Below are positions 30,798 to 41,845 of a DNA stretch of 64,000 bases, in pieces (the stretch's first letter is position 1; each line of letters starts with the position of its first letter). The stretch is taken from NCBI GenBank assembly GCA_020744425.1, contig JAGMUV010000001.1, forward strand, positions 2,604,001 through 2,668,000, read 5' to 3'. The notes under the pieces are model-generated. The model was not told the DNA's origin. It made no database searches and saw nothing but the letters and a program-made list of their open reading frames with translations. The stretch comes from Dactylonectria macrodidyma (Eukaryota; Ascomycota; Sordariomycetes; Hypocreales; Nectriaceae). The translations under genes were made by a program, and so were the position numbers.

Positions 30798-33700
30798 TTA
30801 GAATAAGTACTGGACTGACACGGAAAGTGGGAGCAGAGCACACAGTGCCTTGAGCATCTTTTCCCGATCCTCCAGTCTCTCCATGGTGTTGACGTCCTTG
30901 GTCAGAAACGGCTTCTGAGTCGTTTGTTCAACCCCAACCGCACAGGACACATCTGCGAACCCCTCAGTGATCAGAGCCCTGCTTAAAGTGACGCTGCCTC
31001 CTCGAATGGCGGTGCAAAGCGGCGAGTACCCGGCGTCGTCGTCTCTGCCGGTAGCGTCAGCCTTGCCCAGGCTCAGGAGGAGCCTAACGAGGCCCAACGT
31101 TTCAACCTCACCGCGGGGACTCCTGTATATAAGATCCACCAGAGGGGTGTCGTGCGCCTGGTTCCTAAGGTGAACGCCTTCGGGCCACCGCTGGATGAGG
31201 ATTCGGAAAACCTCAGCATCACCGCCCCTCGCGGCTAGGTGGAATACGGTGTTGCCATCTTGGTTTGTGTATTGTAGGTGCGGCTCAATGCCGGTCTGCT
31301 GGCATAGAAAGCGTACCATGTCGCTGTGACCCTCGTAGGCCGCCTCACCAATAGATTGGTGGGTGACCAAGTACTTAGGCCCGTGGATCGCCTTACGATG
31401 CGCTGCCAAGATGGCTGTCCGCAGATCTTCATCTCTATCGGCGGCAGCAAGGAGCTTTTCGGCCAGCACGAGGCATCCGCTCCGAGCTGCGAGGCACAAG
31501 ATGTCGTTTCCGCGGTCTAGGAGATCCTCGCGCAGCTCTCGGATCAGGAAATCGAATACATCTCCCCATTGCCTGAGCAAGTCGCCTTGCGGCTCGACCG
31601 ACAGAGACCATCTGTTTACCACCTCGTGGAAGAATGCAGTGCAGCACAGGCTTGACCGAAACCCTTTGTGCTCAAGAAGGTCTTTGACGGCTGCAATGTT
31701 GCCTCGCAGGACTAGATGTTTGACGGAAGTCCACGCCGAGTCCTTGGCGAAAGCCGGGCCGTGGAGGTCAAGGCCGAGCATGTCGGTCAGGGATGCTGCC
31801 GGGCCAAAAATGGATGCAATTACCAGGGGGTCGAGGCATGAGATGGCCTCGGGAAAGTCATACTCTGCAATGTACGAGCAGCTCGGTCGTCGCCACTGTT
31901 CCACCCAGTTCTCAAGCCGCCGTGAATTGTTTCGACAAAGTGCAATCAAATCTAGAACATCCGGCCGCTGTTCTGGCGACACGTTGGAGAAGTGGCACGT
32001 CCAGTACGAGGCAGCATACGCGAAAAACCTCCCAAACCCAAGCTCATACGGGTTGAATTCTTGACTTGGCTTCGAATCAGTCGGTGTGGAGGCCGTTGTG
32101 TTTTGATCGCCGCCGTCGTCGTCAAACACATTTCCAATGTTGAGAAGCTCAGCATCGTCGGGATCCTGCTCAAAACTTGACAAGAGGCTCGCCTCCTCAC
32201 ATTCCTCGAAGAGAAGGTATTTGACACAGCGTTGTAGAAGAAACCCATTCAGCTCCATCATGCGCTCTCTAGTCTTCTGTCGTTTGCTCGGGCCCTTTGC
32301 GGAGCCCCAACTCGATGGCGGAGCCTGAAGTATCAGCTCTTTAAGAGACTGGTGGACGAGACGCAATTGCGGGTCCTTTCCGCCTTCCACGTTTATGGCG
32401 GTGACGAACGGCCGGGCGAGGTCAAACAAGCCCACACTATGAGCAAGTTCTTCCAGCTCAGAGAGAGTAGTGATGTTGCCGCCCTCGGGGTCGATAAACA
32501 CGGCGTGAGCAAGTTCTTCTGAAGTGAGAGGCCGCTGTGCGACCGCAAGCGTCTCGAGGGCTCGCTGCAAAAGTTCCTTGTTCTCTTCCATGTCCAAACA
32601 TGTCTTGTCAAACAATTTTGAATACAATTCGGCCAAGGCTTTGGAGGAAGGAAGCTGTTCCAGAGCCACCTCCAGGCCCTTGCGGTTTTGGATACGAAGC
32701 TTTCCGATGTATTCCACCGCGATCCGTATCCAGATGGCTGAACCGTCAGCTCTTGTGGCAAGCTCGTCTACCGCTTTTCCGCGAAGCATCTCAGGGAGTT
32801 TGATCTGGCCGCTCAGGTACGTCGCAATAACCTGATCCCTTTCCTGAGACGAGCTCAGCCCAATTTTGGGCATGCCGGCCGGCAGTGCGGCCTCGATATC
32901 ATCGTCATATCTAGAAGAAATAAAAACTTTGAACCGAGCTTTGTTTTCAAACAGTGTCTGGAAAAAGGAGAGCAGCTGGTTTCGAGGATAGGCACTGCAT
33001 TCGTCCAGGGCATCTATGACTATGAAGACCCACTCCTTGGACGAAGAGATTGCGTCGTACAGAAACTGGCGCAGCTTTTCTTCGGACTGCGTGGGGTTCT
33101 CCGAAATCTGCGAATCCGTCTGCTCGTACCAGTTCCAGAAGCGGGTCTTGAGTTCAGGTTTCCGCTTGAGTAACTGCCACGTTAGACTGCGGTAGATGTT
33201 TCCAAGGCTGGTGGATGCGTAGTCGTCTTTACAGTAATATGCACACACCAAGCGTCGCTGCTGGGACAGGCTGTCGATGACATATGCAGTTGTCATTGTC
33301 TTGCCGCAACCCATGTCCCCAAACAGACCTAAGAAGTTGGAGTCACGCGAGTTCAACATCCAGTAAGAAAATGCCTCGTTCGATGTAATCCAGCTACAAG
33401 CCTCATCGGTGCGTCGCCTTAGTTCGCTATGGTATGCCGCTTCGCGTTCTCGATCGCGGTCGAGTGTATCACGGACTAGCATAATCGGTTAGTGACGATA
33501 GACACGCCAGCATGCGTCAGTCACAATTCGGTGCTTACTCAGTGTATTCACCTGTTCATCCTTAATCTCTTGAACGGAGGCAAACGTCTCGGATTCAAGC
33601 AGCTTGGACAAGAGGTCTGCATGCGCATTGAAGGAAGAGATGACTTCAGGGAGTTCTGGTTTCAACAGACTCAAAGCCGCATGTAGGACGAATTGTGATT

Positions 33701-34440
33701 TCGCGAACAATGCCACAGTTTTCAAATAAAATTGCAAGAGATCCTTGTACACATTGACTAATGCCTAGGAGCAGTAAGTTAGTAAGCTGGTAGATAAATC
33801 TTGCAAATCTAGTGTGGTTACTGACATTGTATATGTCGGGCAATCGGCTCTCATCTTTGACTACGTCACAGCAACGATCGATGGCTGGGATGCGCTCGAG
33901 AAATGACCCGATTTGGTTTACGAGATCATCGGCAAACCCACAGATAGCAATGGCAATCTACAAGGCCGAAGGGCGTTAGTTGCATCTTTCCACTACATGA
34001 GGAGAGAGTGGAATTGTCGAGGGTTGTTAAACTCTTGCATGACATACCGACGTGACACCCTTGATGAGCCCTAGCGCCGTCCCTGCGGTGGGCTCCATGC
34101 TGGCGAAGGGGCTGATGAAGTCGATGGTAATGCTGAGCCGCTGTAGATATGGGCTCACGGCCTTTAATCCTTTCCGGAGAAGAGATTGCTCTTGATGTGC
34201 TTGATCTGTTTGGTTCAGTTGCTGGAAGAGGCTACTGATTGCCTCCTGCCTTGTAAGTATTCTCCTTTCATCCTCGTTAAACGAGGTCAGAGCTTTTTGG
34301 TAAGCAGATATGGGCGAAACCAGGTTTCCACCTCCAGGGCCAGGGAGGTCAACAGTGGTTCCATCACATGTATCACCCTTAGAGGTAGCCGGTATCTCCT
34401 TTGCCACCTGGCCATCTGTTTTTCTGGGGCTCTTTAGCAT
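30798..34440 (-). CDS. STAND/NLR protein: N-domain, NACHT NTPase, ankyrin repeats
   Basis: Exons 34440-34048, 33957-33826, 33764-33539 and 33475-30798 (introns 90, 60 and 63 nt) total 1,142 residues. The N-terminal ~250 residues are a helical NWD-type NACHT N-terminal domain ('AYQKALTSFNEDERRIL', 'PYLQRLSITIDFISPFASMEP', 'LPDIYNALVNVYKDLL'). NACHT follows with Walker A 'LFGDMGCGKTM' and Walker B 'VFIVIDALDEC', then the winged-helix region 'RPLTSEELAHAV'. C-terminal ankyrin repeats include 'GNTVFHLAARGGDAEVFRILIQ' and 'AGYSPLCTAIRGGSVTLSRALI'. Fungal NLRs act in non-self recognition and regulated cell death. The frame is intact, so this is the only complete NLR in a region full of fragments. 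Confidence 0.92.
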
Positions 34441-35796
34441 GGCATCTTTCCTGTGTACTGATAATAAATTAGAGTCACGGGGCTCCGAGCTTGGCTGGCT
34501 CGTTTCGGTTGCCTTTGTAATGTTGATCTGGGCTCGGTTTGGAGCAGGCGAGGGTGATCTCGACCGCGAAAACAGCCGGGAGATCTCCCTGCGCCAAGAG
34601 GGCTAGAGGAGCAAGTCAGTTTGTGGTGACTGAAAGGGAGGATGCAAACGAACCACGTTCAAAGAGCCTTCCGCTCGACGACTGTTCCCCTGGTGAGAGA
34701 GGGCCATTCCCGATTACGCATGTGTTGACTGTGGGATGCTGTATTTCGATAGTGGACTTGGACATCCGGATCGACTCTTGAGCTTGAAAGCATCAAAACC
34801 AAGTCAAGCGGCGGACGAACAATAAATGTAGATATATCTATCCCTGTCCTGAAGAGTGGGTGGCTTGGATGGCGGCCCCTGGCCACAGAAGCGCCGTGAC
34901 TGCATTCAGCCGGGGGGCTGTTGGTCCTAGGAACCAACCACAGGATAGTAGCAGGGATCCCAACCGCCTGTTGGTCCTGTTCAGACCTGTAGCACCTGGT
35001 TGAATACGACACAGATCGTTTTCAGACCGTCCAAGCCATGGTGGCATGCCGAAAATAGAGGGAAAGGCGGCAGATGAAACGCCATCATAAAAATATTCCC
35101 CTCAAGAGGACCGCGATCAAATAGTGAGCCAAGAAGAACTGATCAGTGCGGCATGGGAATATCGCGACGCTGGATGGTGACGGACTGTGGACTCTGTGAG
35201 AGGTGAAGAAACAGTATGATTGATTCTGGTTCGGCATTCGTCCAGGTAGTTAACTGTCGCAAGTCAATTGTTGTGAATTTCGGAAACCATCCATAAGTAT
35301 TAAGAGCAAGGGTTCTGCAAACGCCTTACCATAGTCCGCCCCTCATACCCACATTCCTCCAAGGTGGGTTGGTGGGGGAGCCAAAGTTCGTTCTGTTGTG
35401 GGTTGAGCACAGGCAACCCGGCGCGCATCACATGACGTATTCGAGCAAAGGTGCTGTAGCTTCCACTGTACCCCCCACGGTTGTTAAGGTGAGCAGGTAC
35501 AATGGTAGCTCACCCTAGTGGAGCATCCGCGCTTACTGTAGTACACTGGTAATCAATCCCATGATCAAATCAACAACAAACGCTGGCCAAAACGACGACT
35601 TTCATCACCGTCTCGCCGCTGAATCAGATCCTCTCTCTGCCCTTTTCTCTCTCTCTGTGTTCCCTCCGATGCAGATCCTCGACGCAAGTCCCTCCAGCTA
35701 GCAAGCAGCCAGGCCACAGAGCCGCCCACGCCGCCGTTGCCTCGCTGTCGCTGCCGCTTCGTCGCCGTGGGCCCGCCATCTCCGAAATCCAGAACC
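34441..35796. other. Promoter interval between NLR and Nvj2-type gene
   Basis: No supported gene in 1.36 kb. The last 200 bp before the downstream ATG are pyrimidine-rich (ctctct-type runs), as in strongly transcribed fungal 5' leaders. Confidence 0.5.
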
Positions 35797-38700
35797 ATGG
35801 CGAGTTGGAAGTCCCTTCTCGTCGCCTACCTCCTGGGCGGCATCACCTTCATTCCGTTGGCTATCATTGCCGTTCTCGCCCTCGGCTTCTACACTCTCCC
35901 CGACCGCAGCTATGTCGACCCAAGCCACAGCAGCGAAGCCGACGATCTCGTCTTGCCTGGCGACGACACATCCGACCTCGATGCTGTTAAGAAGGCCAAT
36001 AAGGATGGGACCAACCCCCGTGTCAATAACGATCTCGATGTCGCTGCTGGGTATTTTGCTGTCTGCCGTGAATACACGCCCATGGGAATCAACGCGAAGC
36101 CCATTGAGAGGTCTACCCCGGTCGGTTCGACTACCGTGGCCTCTCCTAGCCCCAGCGTCTATCAGACCATGTATCGGAGCATCTTTGAGCGAAAGCCTAC
36201 CCCAGGGCCCCTGGACAATGGCGCCAACAATACCAGCGCCAGCCAGAGACCCAAGAAGGCGGGCAACATCTTCTATGTGGTGTTAAGGTCAGTCCGATCT
36301 AATCTCTTGGTACAAGCTCCCAGCTAACTCAACTTAAGGCACGGCCACCTCATGCTCTTTGATGACGAGGACCAGGCCGAAGTACGGCACGTCGTATCCC
36401 TCGCGCATCATGACATTAGCATTTATTCCGGAGGAGGGAAGACGCTCGAGGGCGAGCTGTTCATCAAACGTAACGCTCTGTGCTTAACCAGGCGACAGAA
36501 TAGCCCGGAACTCGGCCCCGACCGTCAAGTCTCCAAGCCATTCTATCTCTTCTCTGAAAACTGTTCAGCCAAAGAGGATTTCTATTTTTCGCTCCTCAAG
36601 AACCAGGAACTGACCTTTGGCGCCGACAAAAATGGCACTGGTGTCAAAAGGCCCACGCCTCTCCAGTTTGACGTCAAGTACATCATTTCCCTCGTGCAGA
36701 AACTGCACTCTACCGAGGACAACATACACTCGAGATGGGTCAACGCGCTGCTTGGGAGAGTCTTCCTGGGCATCTACAAAACACGCGATCTTGAGAACTT
36801 CATCCGTGAGAAGCTAACGACCAAGATTTCGCGGGTCAAGCGCCCGTCTTTCCTCACCAACATCACCATTCAACAAGTATACACTGGCGAGTCAGCTCCG
36901 TATTTCACCAACCTAAAACTAAAGGACCTCACCGTGGAAGGGGAGTGTGTTGTCGAGGCCGATGTCAAGTACACTGGCAACTTCCGAATTGAGGTTGCAG
37001 CCACTGTCAAGATCGACCTTGGGACAAGATTCAAAGCCCGCGAGGTCAACCTGGTGCTTGCCGTTGTGCTGAAGAGGGCTGAAGGCCACATGCTCTTCAA
37101 GATCAAACCTCCGCCGAGTAATCGGGTATGGTTCGCATTCCAAACCATGCCCAAGATGGAGATGGCTATCGAGCCCATTGTTAGCTCCAGGCAAATCACA
37201 TACACTGTTATTCTCCGACAAATAGAGAACCGTATCAAGGAAGTAGTCGCTGAGACATTTGTCCTGCCGTTCTGGGATGACTTGCCCTTTTTCAAGACGG
37301 AGCACAAAAACTGGAGAGGAGGTATCTTCGAGGGTGACGACGCCACAGTTCCGACCGAAGATGCAGAAACTGCTGCCGCCCAAGCCGGTGATGTTACAAC
37401 TGTCAACCAGCTAGATGAGAATCCGGATGTGATTGAGGAGACTCGACCTATTGAGAAGAGCTACACCGTCCCACTCATGGAATCACAGCCAGCTCCAACG
37501 GGATTGTTCGGTCGCAAGCTGGGCAAGTCGCCTACCAGCGTATCAGCGTCCGCTTCCTCAACCAGCGTCGACTCCAAGGGGGCGAATCCCAGCCCTATTC
37601 TTTCTCCCAACATTGCTCGGAAGGCCACAGAACCAATCGTGGGGACTGACGCCGCACATGCCGACATCTTCAAGCCCTCGTCGTCTCCTCCAGACCACGC
37701 AACCAACTACATGGCGGCTCTGCATTCACGCTCGCAAGATGCCTCGCCTCGACCAGCTACCGCAGATCCACCTACAAGACCTTCATCACTACTGCATAAT
37801 TCTTCCAGCGGGACGTCCTCATCCTCATCGTCAACAAAGGAAGCGCTGGATGGCGATGACGCCAACAAGACCCCGATCGCGACGGGGCGACGTAATACCA
37901 CCTCATCGGCTAGTTCCAACACATTTTCGGATGAGAGGGGTCCTCCATCCCTTGCGCCATCCACGAAAGAGTCTCTCATCAGCCAAACGGGTTCACTGGG
38001 GCGCAACTTTTTCATGCGGCGCGAGAACTCCGAGATGTCAGTGTCGGATGCATCAGCCAACAGCGATGCATCCCAAAAGCGGAACACCTTGGCAGCTGTA
38101 ACGAACGCTGCAGCTCAGGCAAGGCAGTGGGGCTGGAATGCCATCCAACGCCAAAAGGACGCACGACGCCAAGCAGAGCAGGCGAACCACGTCGATCTCA
38201 GCCAACCCATGGGACGCGGTCAGCCTCTGCCTCCTCCAGGAACGCCGCTCCCACGGCCTACAAACGGAACGACCAGGATATCGGCGCCCGTTCCCATATC
38301 AGCGAAAAAGCCAGGGAGCTCACAATCATCGGCGCACAATTCGGCAGAGTCTCTCGAGTCACATTATGAGAACAGACCGCCTACATTGTCTTCGATGCCT
38401 GCGCGGAGACGACGTGGCCAAAGCCATGATTTTGGCGCTATGCCAGAAGTGATCGAAGGGCAGAACATGCTGATTGTCGCTGCACCCAACGACTCTCAGC
38501 CAAATACGCCACTGACTGAGACACAGTCAAGCATGCCTTCTTGGCCAGAAGAGGCCAGCGACGGCCAGACCCTCGCGGATAGTGAAGCTTCTCAACGGGC
38601 TCCCAACGAAGTAGGCGGCTCTTCAATTGCAGGAAAGGACGAAGGCGACACAAATAGTCCCACAGAAGCCTTCCTCGCATCGTCAACTACCCCTGGCAAC

Positions 38701-38820
38701 GGCGACAAAGACAACGACGACAACGACGACGACGACTACTCAGGGTGGATGGAAAACGATGTGCTGGAGGTGGAGACCACGGAGCCGGCCCCAGCCCCGA
38801 TGCTACAGGAAGTCAAGTAG
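35797..38820 (+). CDS. NVJ2: PH- and SMP-domain lipid-transfer protein (Nvj2/Tex2 type)
   Basis: Exons 35797-36287 and 36339-38820 (51-nt intron gtcagt...ctaac...aag) give 990 residues. The start ATG has a good context (aaccATGG). A membrane segment spans residues ~9-32 ('LVAYLLGGITFIPLAIIAVL'). A PH-like domain follows (~155-280: 'IFYVVLRHGHLMLFDDEDQ', 'KPFYLFSENCSAKEDFYFSLL'), then the SMP domain (~300-500: 'WVNALLGRVFLGIYKTRDLE', 'PSFLTNITIQQVYTGESAPYF', 'LKLKDLTVEGECVVEADVKY', 'WDDLPFF'). The C-terminal half is low-complexity, Ser/Pro-rich, ending in an acidic DDND run. The family tethers and moves lipids at ER contact sites (nucleus-vacuole junction in yeast). Domain order matches Nvj2. 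Confidence 0.9.
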
Positions 38821-39964
38821 TCCTACGCTCCCAGGCACAAGTACTCTTTTTTTCTTTTTCGGGCTTTCCTTTTTTTTTTCCCACTTCCCTCAGACAACGC
38901 AAGGAGTTTCAGGCATAGCCCACATTAGGGAGTACCACACAGCCCCAAGAAGCAATGAACATAGGAGCAATAGCACCCTTGGGACAGAGGGCGCGGGACA
39001 CCAGAGCGGCGTTTTGGTTAACGGGCGGGATTGGCAGCCCAGTCGACAGGTCATAAAGCCACAATTAGTACAATAGCGAACCGAGCACGCCCTGCTGCCG
39101 ACGAGAAACATGGCTTTATTTTGCTGGCTGATTGCGTTCCGAAGGGTGTAGGGTGGCAACTGAGTCGGATGTATGAGTGACAACAAAAGCAAAACCTCGA
39201 GTCCAGCCCTTCCAGCCCTTCCAGCCACTCCAGCCTGTTCAGCCTGTTCAGCCTGTCCAACCCGTCCAGCCAAATACGTAGGCCTGGTTGTCTCGGATGT
39301 GGACTGGTGGGTTGGTGGGCTCAAATCGTGACCCGTCTCGACCGAGTTCGTTCCGTCTCGACTCTGCTCCGCAGTTGACTATTGATTCCACAATGAGGGT
39401 GAGAACTAATGCACGATTCTAGATCAGTATGCAGCCGATCCCCCACGTTTATACCAACCTCGGCGTTGTGGCATGCCCCCTGCCTTTGCGAGCCGTCCTG
39501 TATGAGACATGATAGTCCACTCGACTTGAGAGGTGCGGCACCCGACCTTCTCGCCCTGCGCGTCGGTGAACACGGCGACTTGTAGCTGGGCTGCTGGTTG
39601 GCTCGCTGGTGCAATCGACTGGATGCTTGTTTCGGAGGGCGCGCATTCAACAATGGCCTGGACTTGCTTCTGAGTGCGATGGTCATTCAACAACAGCCGG
39701 GGCTGTTCTCTCAGACAATTCAGACAACTCAGACGCCAGAGACATCTCAAACACATTTCGCGTCCAAGATTTGGTCCATCCCTTGACTCGCTTGGATAAA
39801 TATCTTGCTCTAGTCGCCCCCCTATGACCCCAGTTACGTCCCCGCAACGTAGAGGCCAACGCAACTTCGCCAAACCACCATACCTAGCTACTCGTCGAAA
39901 ACACTTTAGTTGCTCCTCGAAACCACTCTAGCTTCTCGTCAGAACCGCTCTAGCTGGTCATAGA
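38821..39964. other. Spacer with short tandem repeats
   Basis: Contains the 3' UTR with T runs, a 9-bp repeat block and minus-strand frames (39424-39873) of protein-like composition but no recognised family. Confidence 0.45.
39201..39271. repeat. 9-bp imperfect tandem repeat (TTCCAGCCC-like)
   Basis: About eight copies of a 9-bp unit drifting from TTCCAGCCC to GTTCAGCCT. Confidence 0.85.
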
Positions 39965-40789
39965 ATGACTGCAGATCGCCCCATTGACCCCGTCGACGGG
40001 GAGGCCATCGTTAGCCAGCATACCGTTGTCGACAAGGTGGCCGTCGGTGATAGGGAGAACGTCCTTGACGAGGACACCACCTTTGACGATGACACCACCT
40101 TTGACGAGGACACTTTACCTGACGAGGACGCCATTGATGATGATTCCGACTGGGAGTCCGACGGTGTCGAAGAATTTGTCCGCATCTTCACGCGAGTCCC
40201 TTGCGTGAGACCACCATCGACTACTTCGCTCATTTCTCTGGCGGTTGCCGAGCGGGCGGAAATGTTGAAGAACGCATCACCGTCCTCAAGCCAGTTGCCC
40301 GAGCAGAGCGGTCATGATGTTAATGGGTCTGAAACTACCGTCTCGACCTCTCGAACGAGTAGCACTGTTTCCCTCAATTCGTCTGAAGCCTCATGCCCTA
40401 ATGCCTTATGTCCTTGTCCTCCCCATTCCGGGCCATGCTCTCACGCTTACGAGCAACACCCTCACCCTTTCGAGCTACACTCTCAACCCACCAATGGTCT
40501 TTATGGGGGCGGCGTGGTGCCGAGGCCGGCTATGCAACGCGAACGGGAAGACGTCGAACTGCGAACCAGATCTCAACCGGTCCCAAACCGCCCCGCGCAG
40601 ATGCCCGCGGATACACCATTCAATTCTCCGGCCACCAATCGACGATGCATGATCATCGCTGAGCTACCAGACTCCCTTCGCCAACACATGCTGTGGGAGC
40701 GGTACGTCGGCAAATCCACTGTGCATGCCGCAGACAGACGCCTAGACCCCCTGAAGGTCAGGAATCGCATTTTTAAATCAAAGATCTGA
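39965..40789 (+). CDS. DUF3295-like protein, short form
   Basis: A single-exon ATG frame of 274 residues. An acidic repeat ('DEDTTFDDDTTFDEDTLPDED') leads into 'DDDSDWESDGVEEF', then 'FTRVPCVRPPSTTSLISLAV' and near the C-terminus 'NRRCMIIAELPDSLRQHMLWER'. This order (acidic DDSDWE, RxxL-type segment, 'LxxSLRxxLLWER') is that of the DUF3295 region found after GATA-like DUF1752 domains in ascomycetes. The DUF1752 part is missing, and several conserved positions differ, so it may be a truncated, diverging paralogue. Function unknown. Confidence 0.6.
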   Translation: MTADRPIDPVDGEAIVSQHTVVDKVAVGDRENVLDEDTTFDDDTTFDEDTLPDEDAIDDDSDWESDGVEEFVRIFTRVPCVRPPSTTSLISLAVAERAEMLKNASPSSSQLPEQSGHDVNGSETTVSTSRTSSTVSLNSSEASCPNALCPCPPHSGPCSHAYEQHPHPFELHSQPTNGLYGGGVVPRPAMQREREDVELRTRSQPVPNRPAQMPADTPFNSPATNRRCMIIAELPDSLRQHMLWERYVGKSTVHAADRRLDPLKVRNRIFKSKI

Positions 40790-41845
40790 ATTTAAAATCG
40801 CTCTATCATTACGAATTCGGGCGAGAAGAGTCCAGCAACTTCACGACGACGCAAATGGATGCCCCGATGAAGACGGATATTTCCCTTATTCAGCTCCCAC
40901 TTTCTTTCTTCAGTGGAGAAGAGTCACGTGCTAGCGTAAAAACTCCGCATTTTTTTTACCACCTACCTTGCCTACCCTACATCTTATTTCCCCTCCAAGT
41001 ATGAATCGATCAAACGGTTCTTTGCGTATTAGCGCTTTAGGGGGGCTAAGTTCGAATCCAGAGGGAAGGGCATTGCAATGTTTGACGCAGCCAAGAGCGG
41101 GCAATGTGACGGACGCGGGTTTCAAAACTGGCCAGGGTTTTTTTGGTGATTTTTTGTTGCTAGTGACGGGCGCCGAGGGGGGCAAAGAAGGGATGCAGTT
41201 GGCTCTTTGATGGAAACTAACGACGGTCAAGTCTATTACGCAGAGCCTTGTAGACCTTACGATATAATATAATTTAGTGTTCTGCCTTCCTCTATTACTA
41301 TCAGGTAAATCCCTGTGTCCACCAAGAGTAAACCATGGTGATGCCAGATCGCTTAGCGTGGTCGAGAGGAGACGTTGCGTTGGGAGAATAAACAGTTGGG
41401 TAAGCTCTAATTAACGCAATGATTAGAAAGGAAGCCTGTACTGGGTGAAGGATTAGCCGCGCCGAGCATCGGCGGTTTTTACATTCATCAACTAATTTGC
41501 GTGGATGGTGATACTGCTGACAGTTCCGTTGTCCGGACTGGACGTGATTTTGCCCCACAGGTCTTCCATCCCCCAATCCGGACCTCCGACCAATCCGTCC
41601 TGATGCTTCTCAAAGTTCCGACTCACTACCTCTGTGGCTAAGGGGCTGCGTATTATGCAATTTAAAAATACATTCATATACTAAGTTACCTAAAAAACCC
41701 AGAGTAAACCGGGACTTTCGGCTTGAGACTGTATCTACCGCCATTGAAGTAGCGATCGATGAGATATCTCAGTCACAGGGGTGGACTGGGTTATATAATA
41801 AAGGTTGTCTCAGCCTCCCGTTGTCGTGATGACACCCGGAACCTA
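40790..41845. other. Spacer, no supported gene
   Basis: Short frames on both strands without motifs. A GTTCGAATCC-like string at about 41050 suggested a tRNA, but the arms do not pair. Confidence 0.5.

Noticed and set aside
41040..41075. Possible tRNA (GTTCGAATCC-like string)
   Set aside because: The T arm does not pair and no acceptor stem is present.
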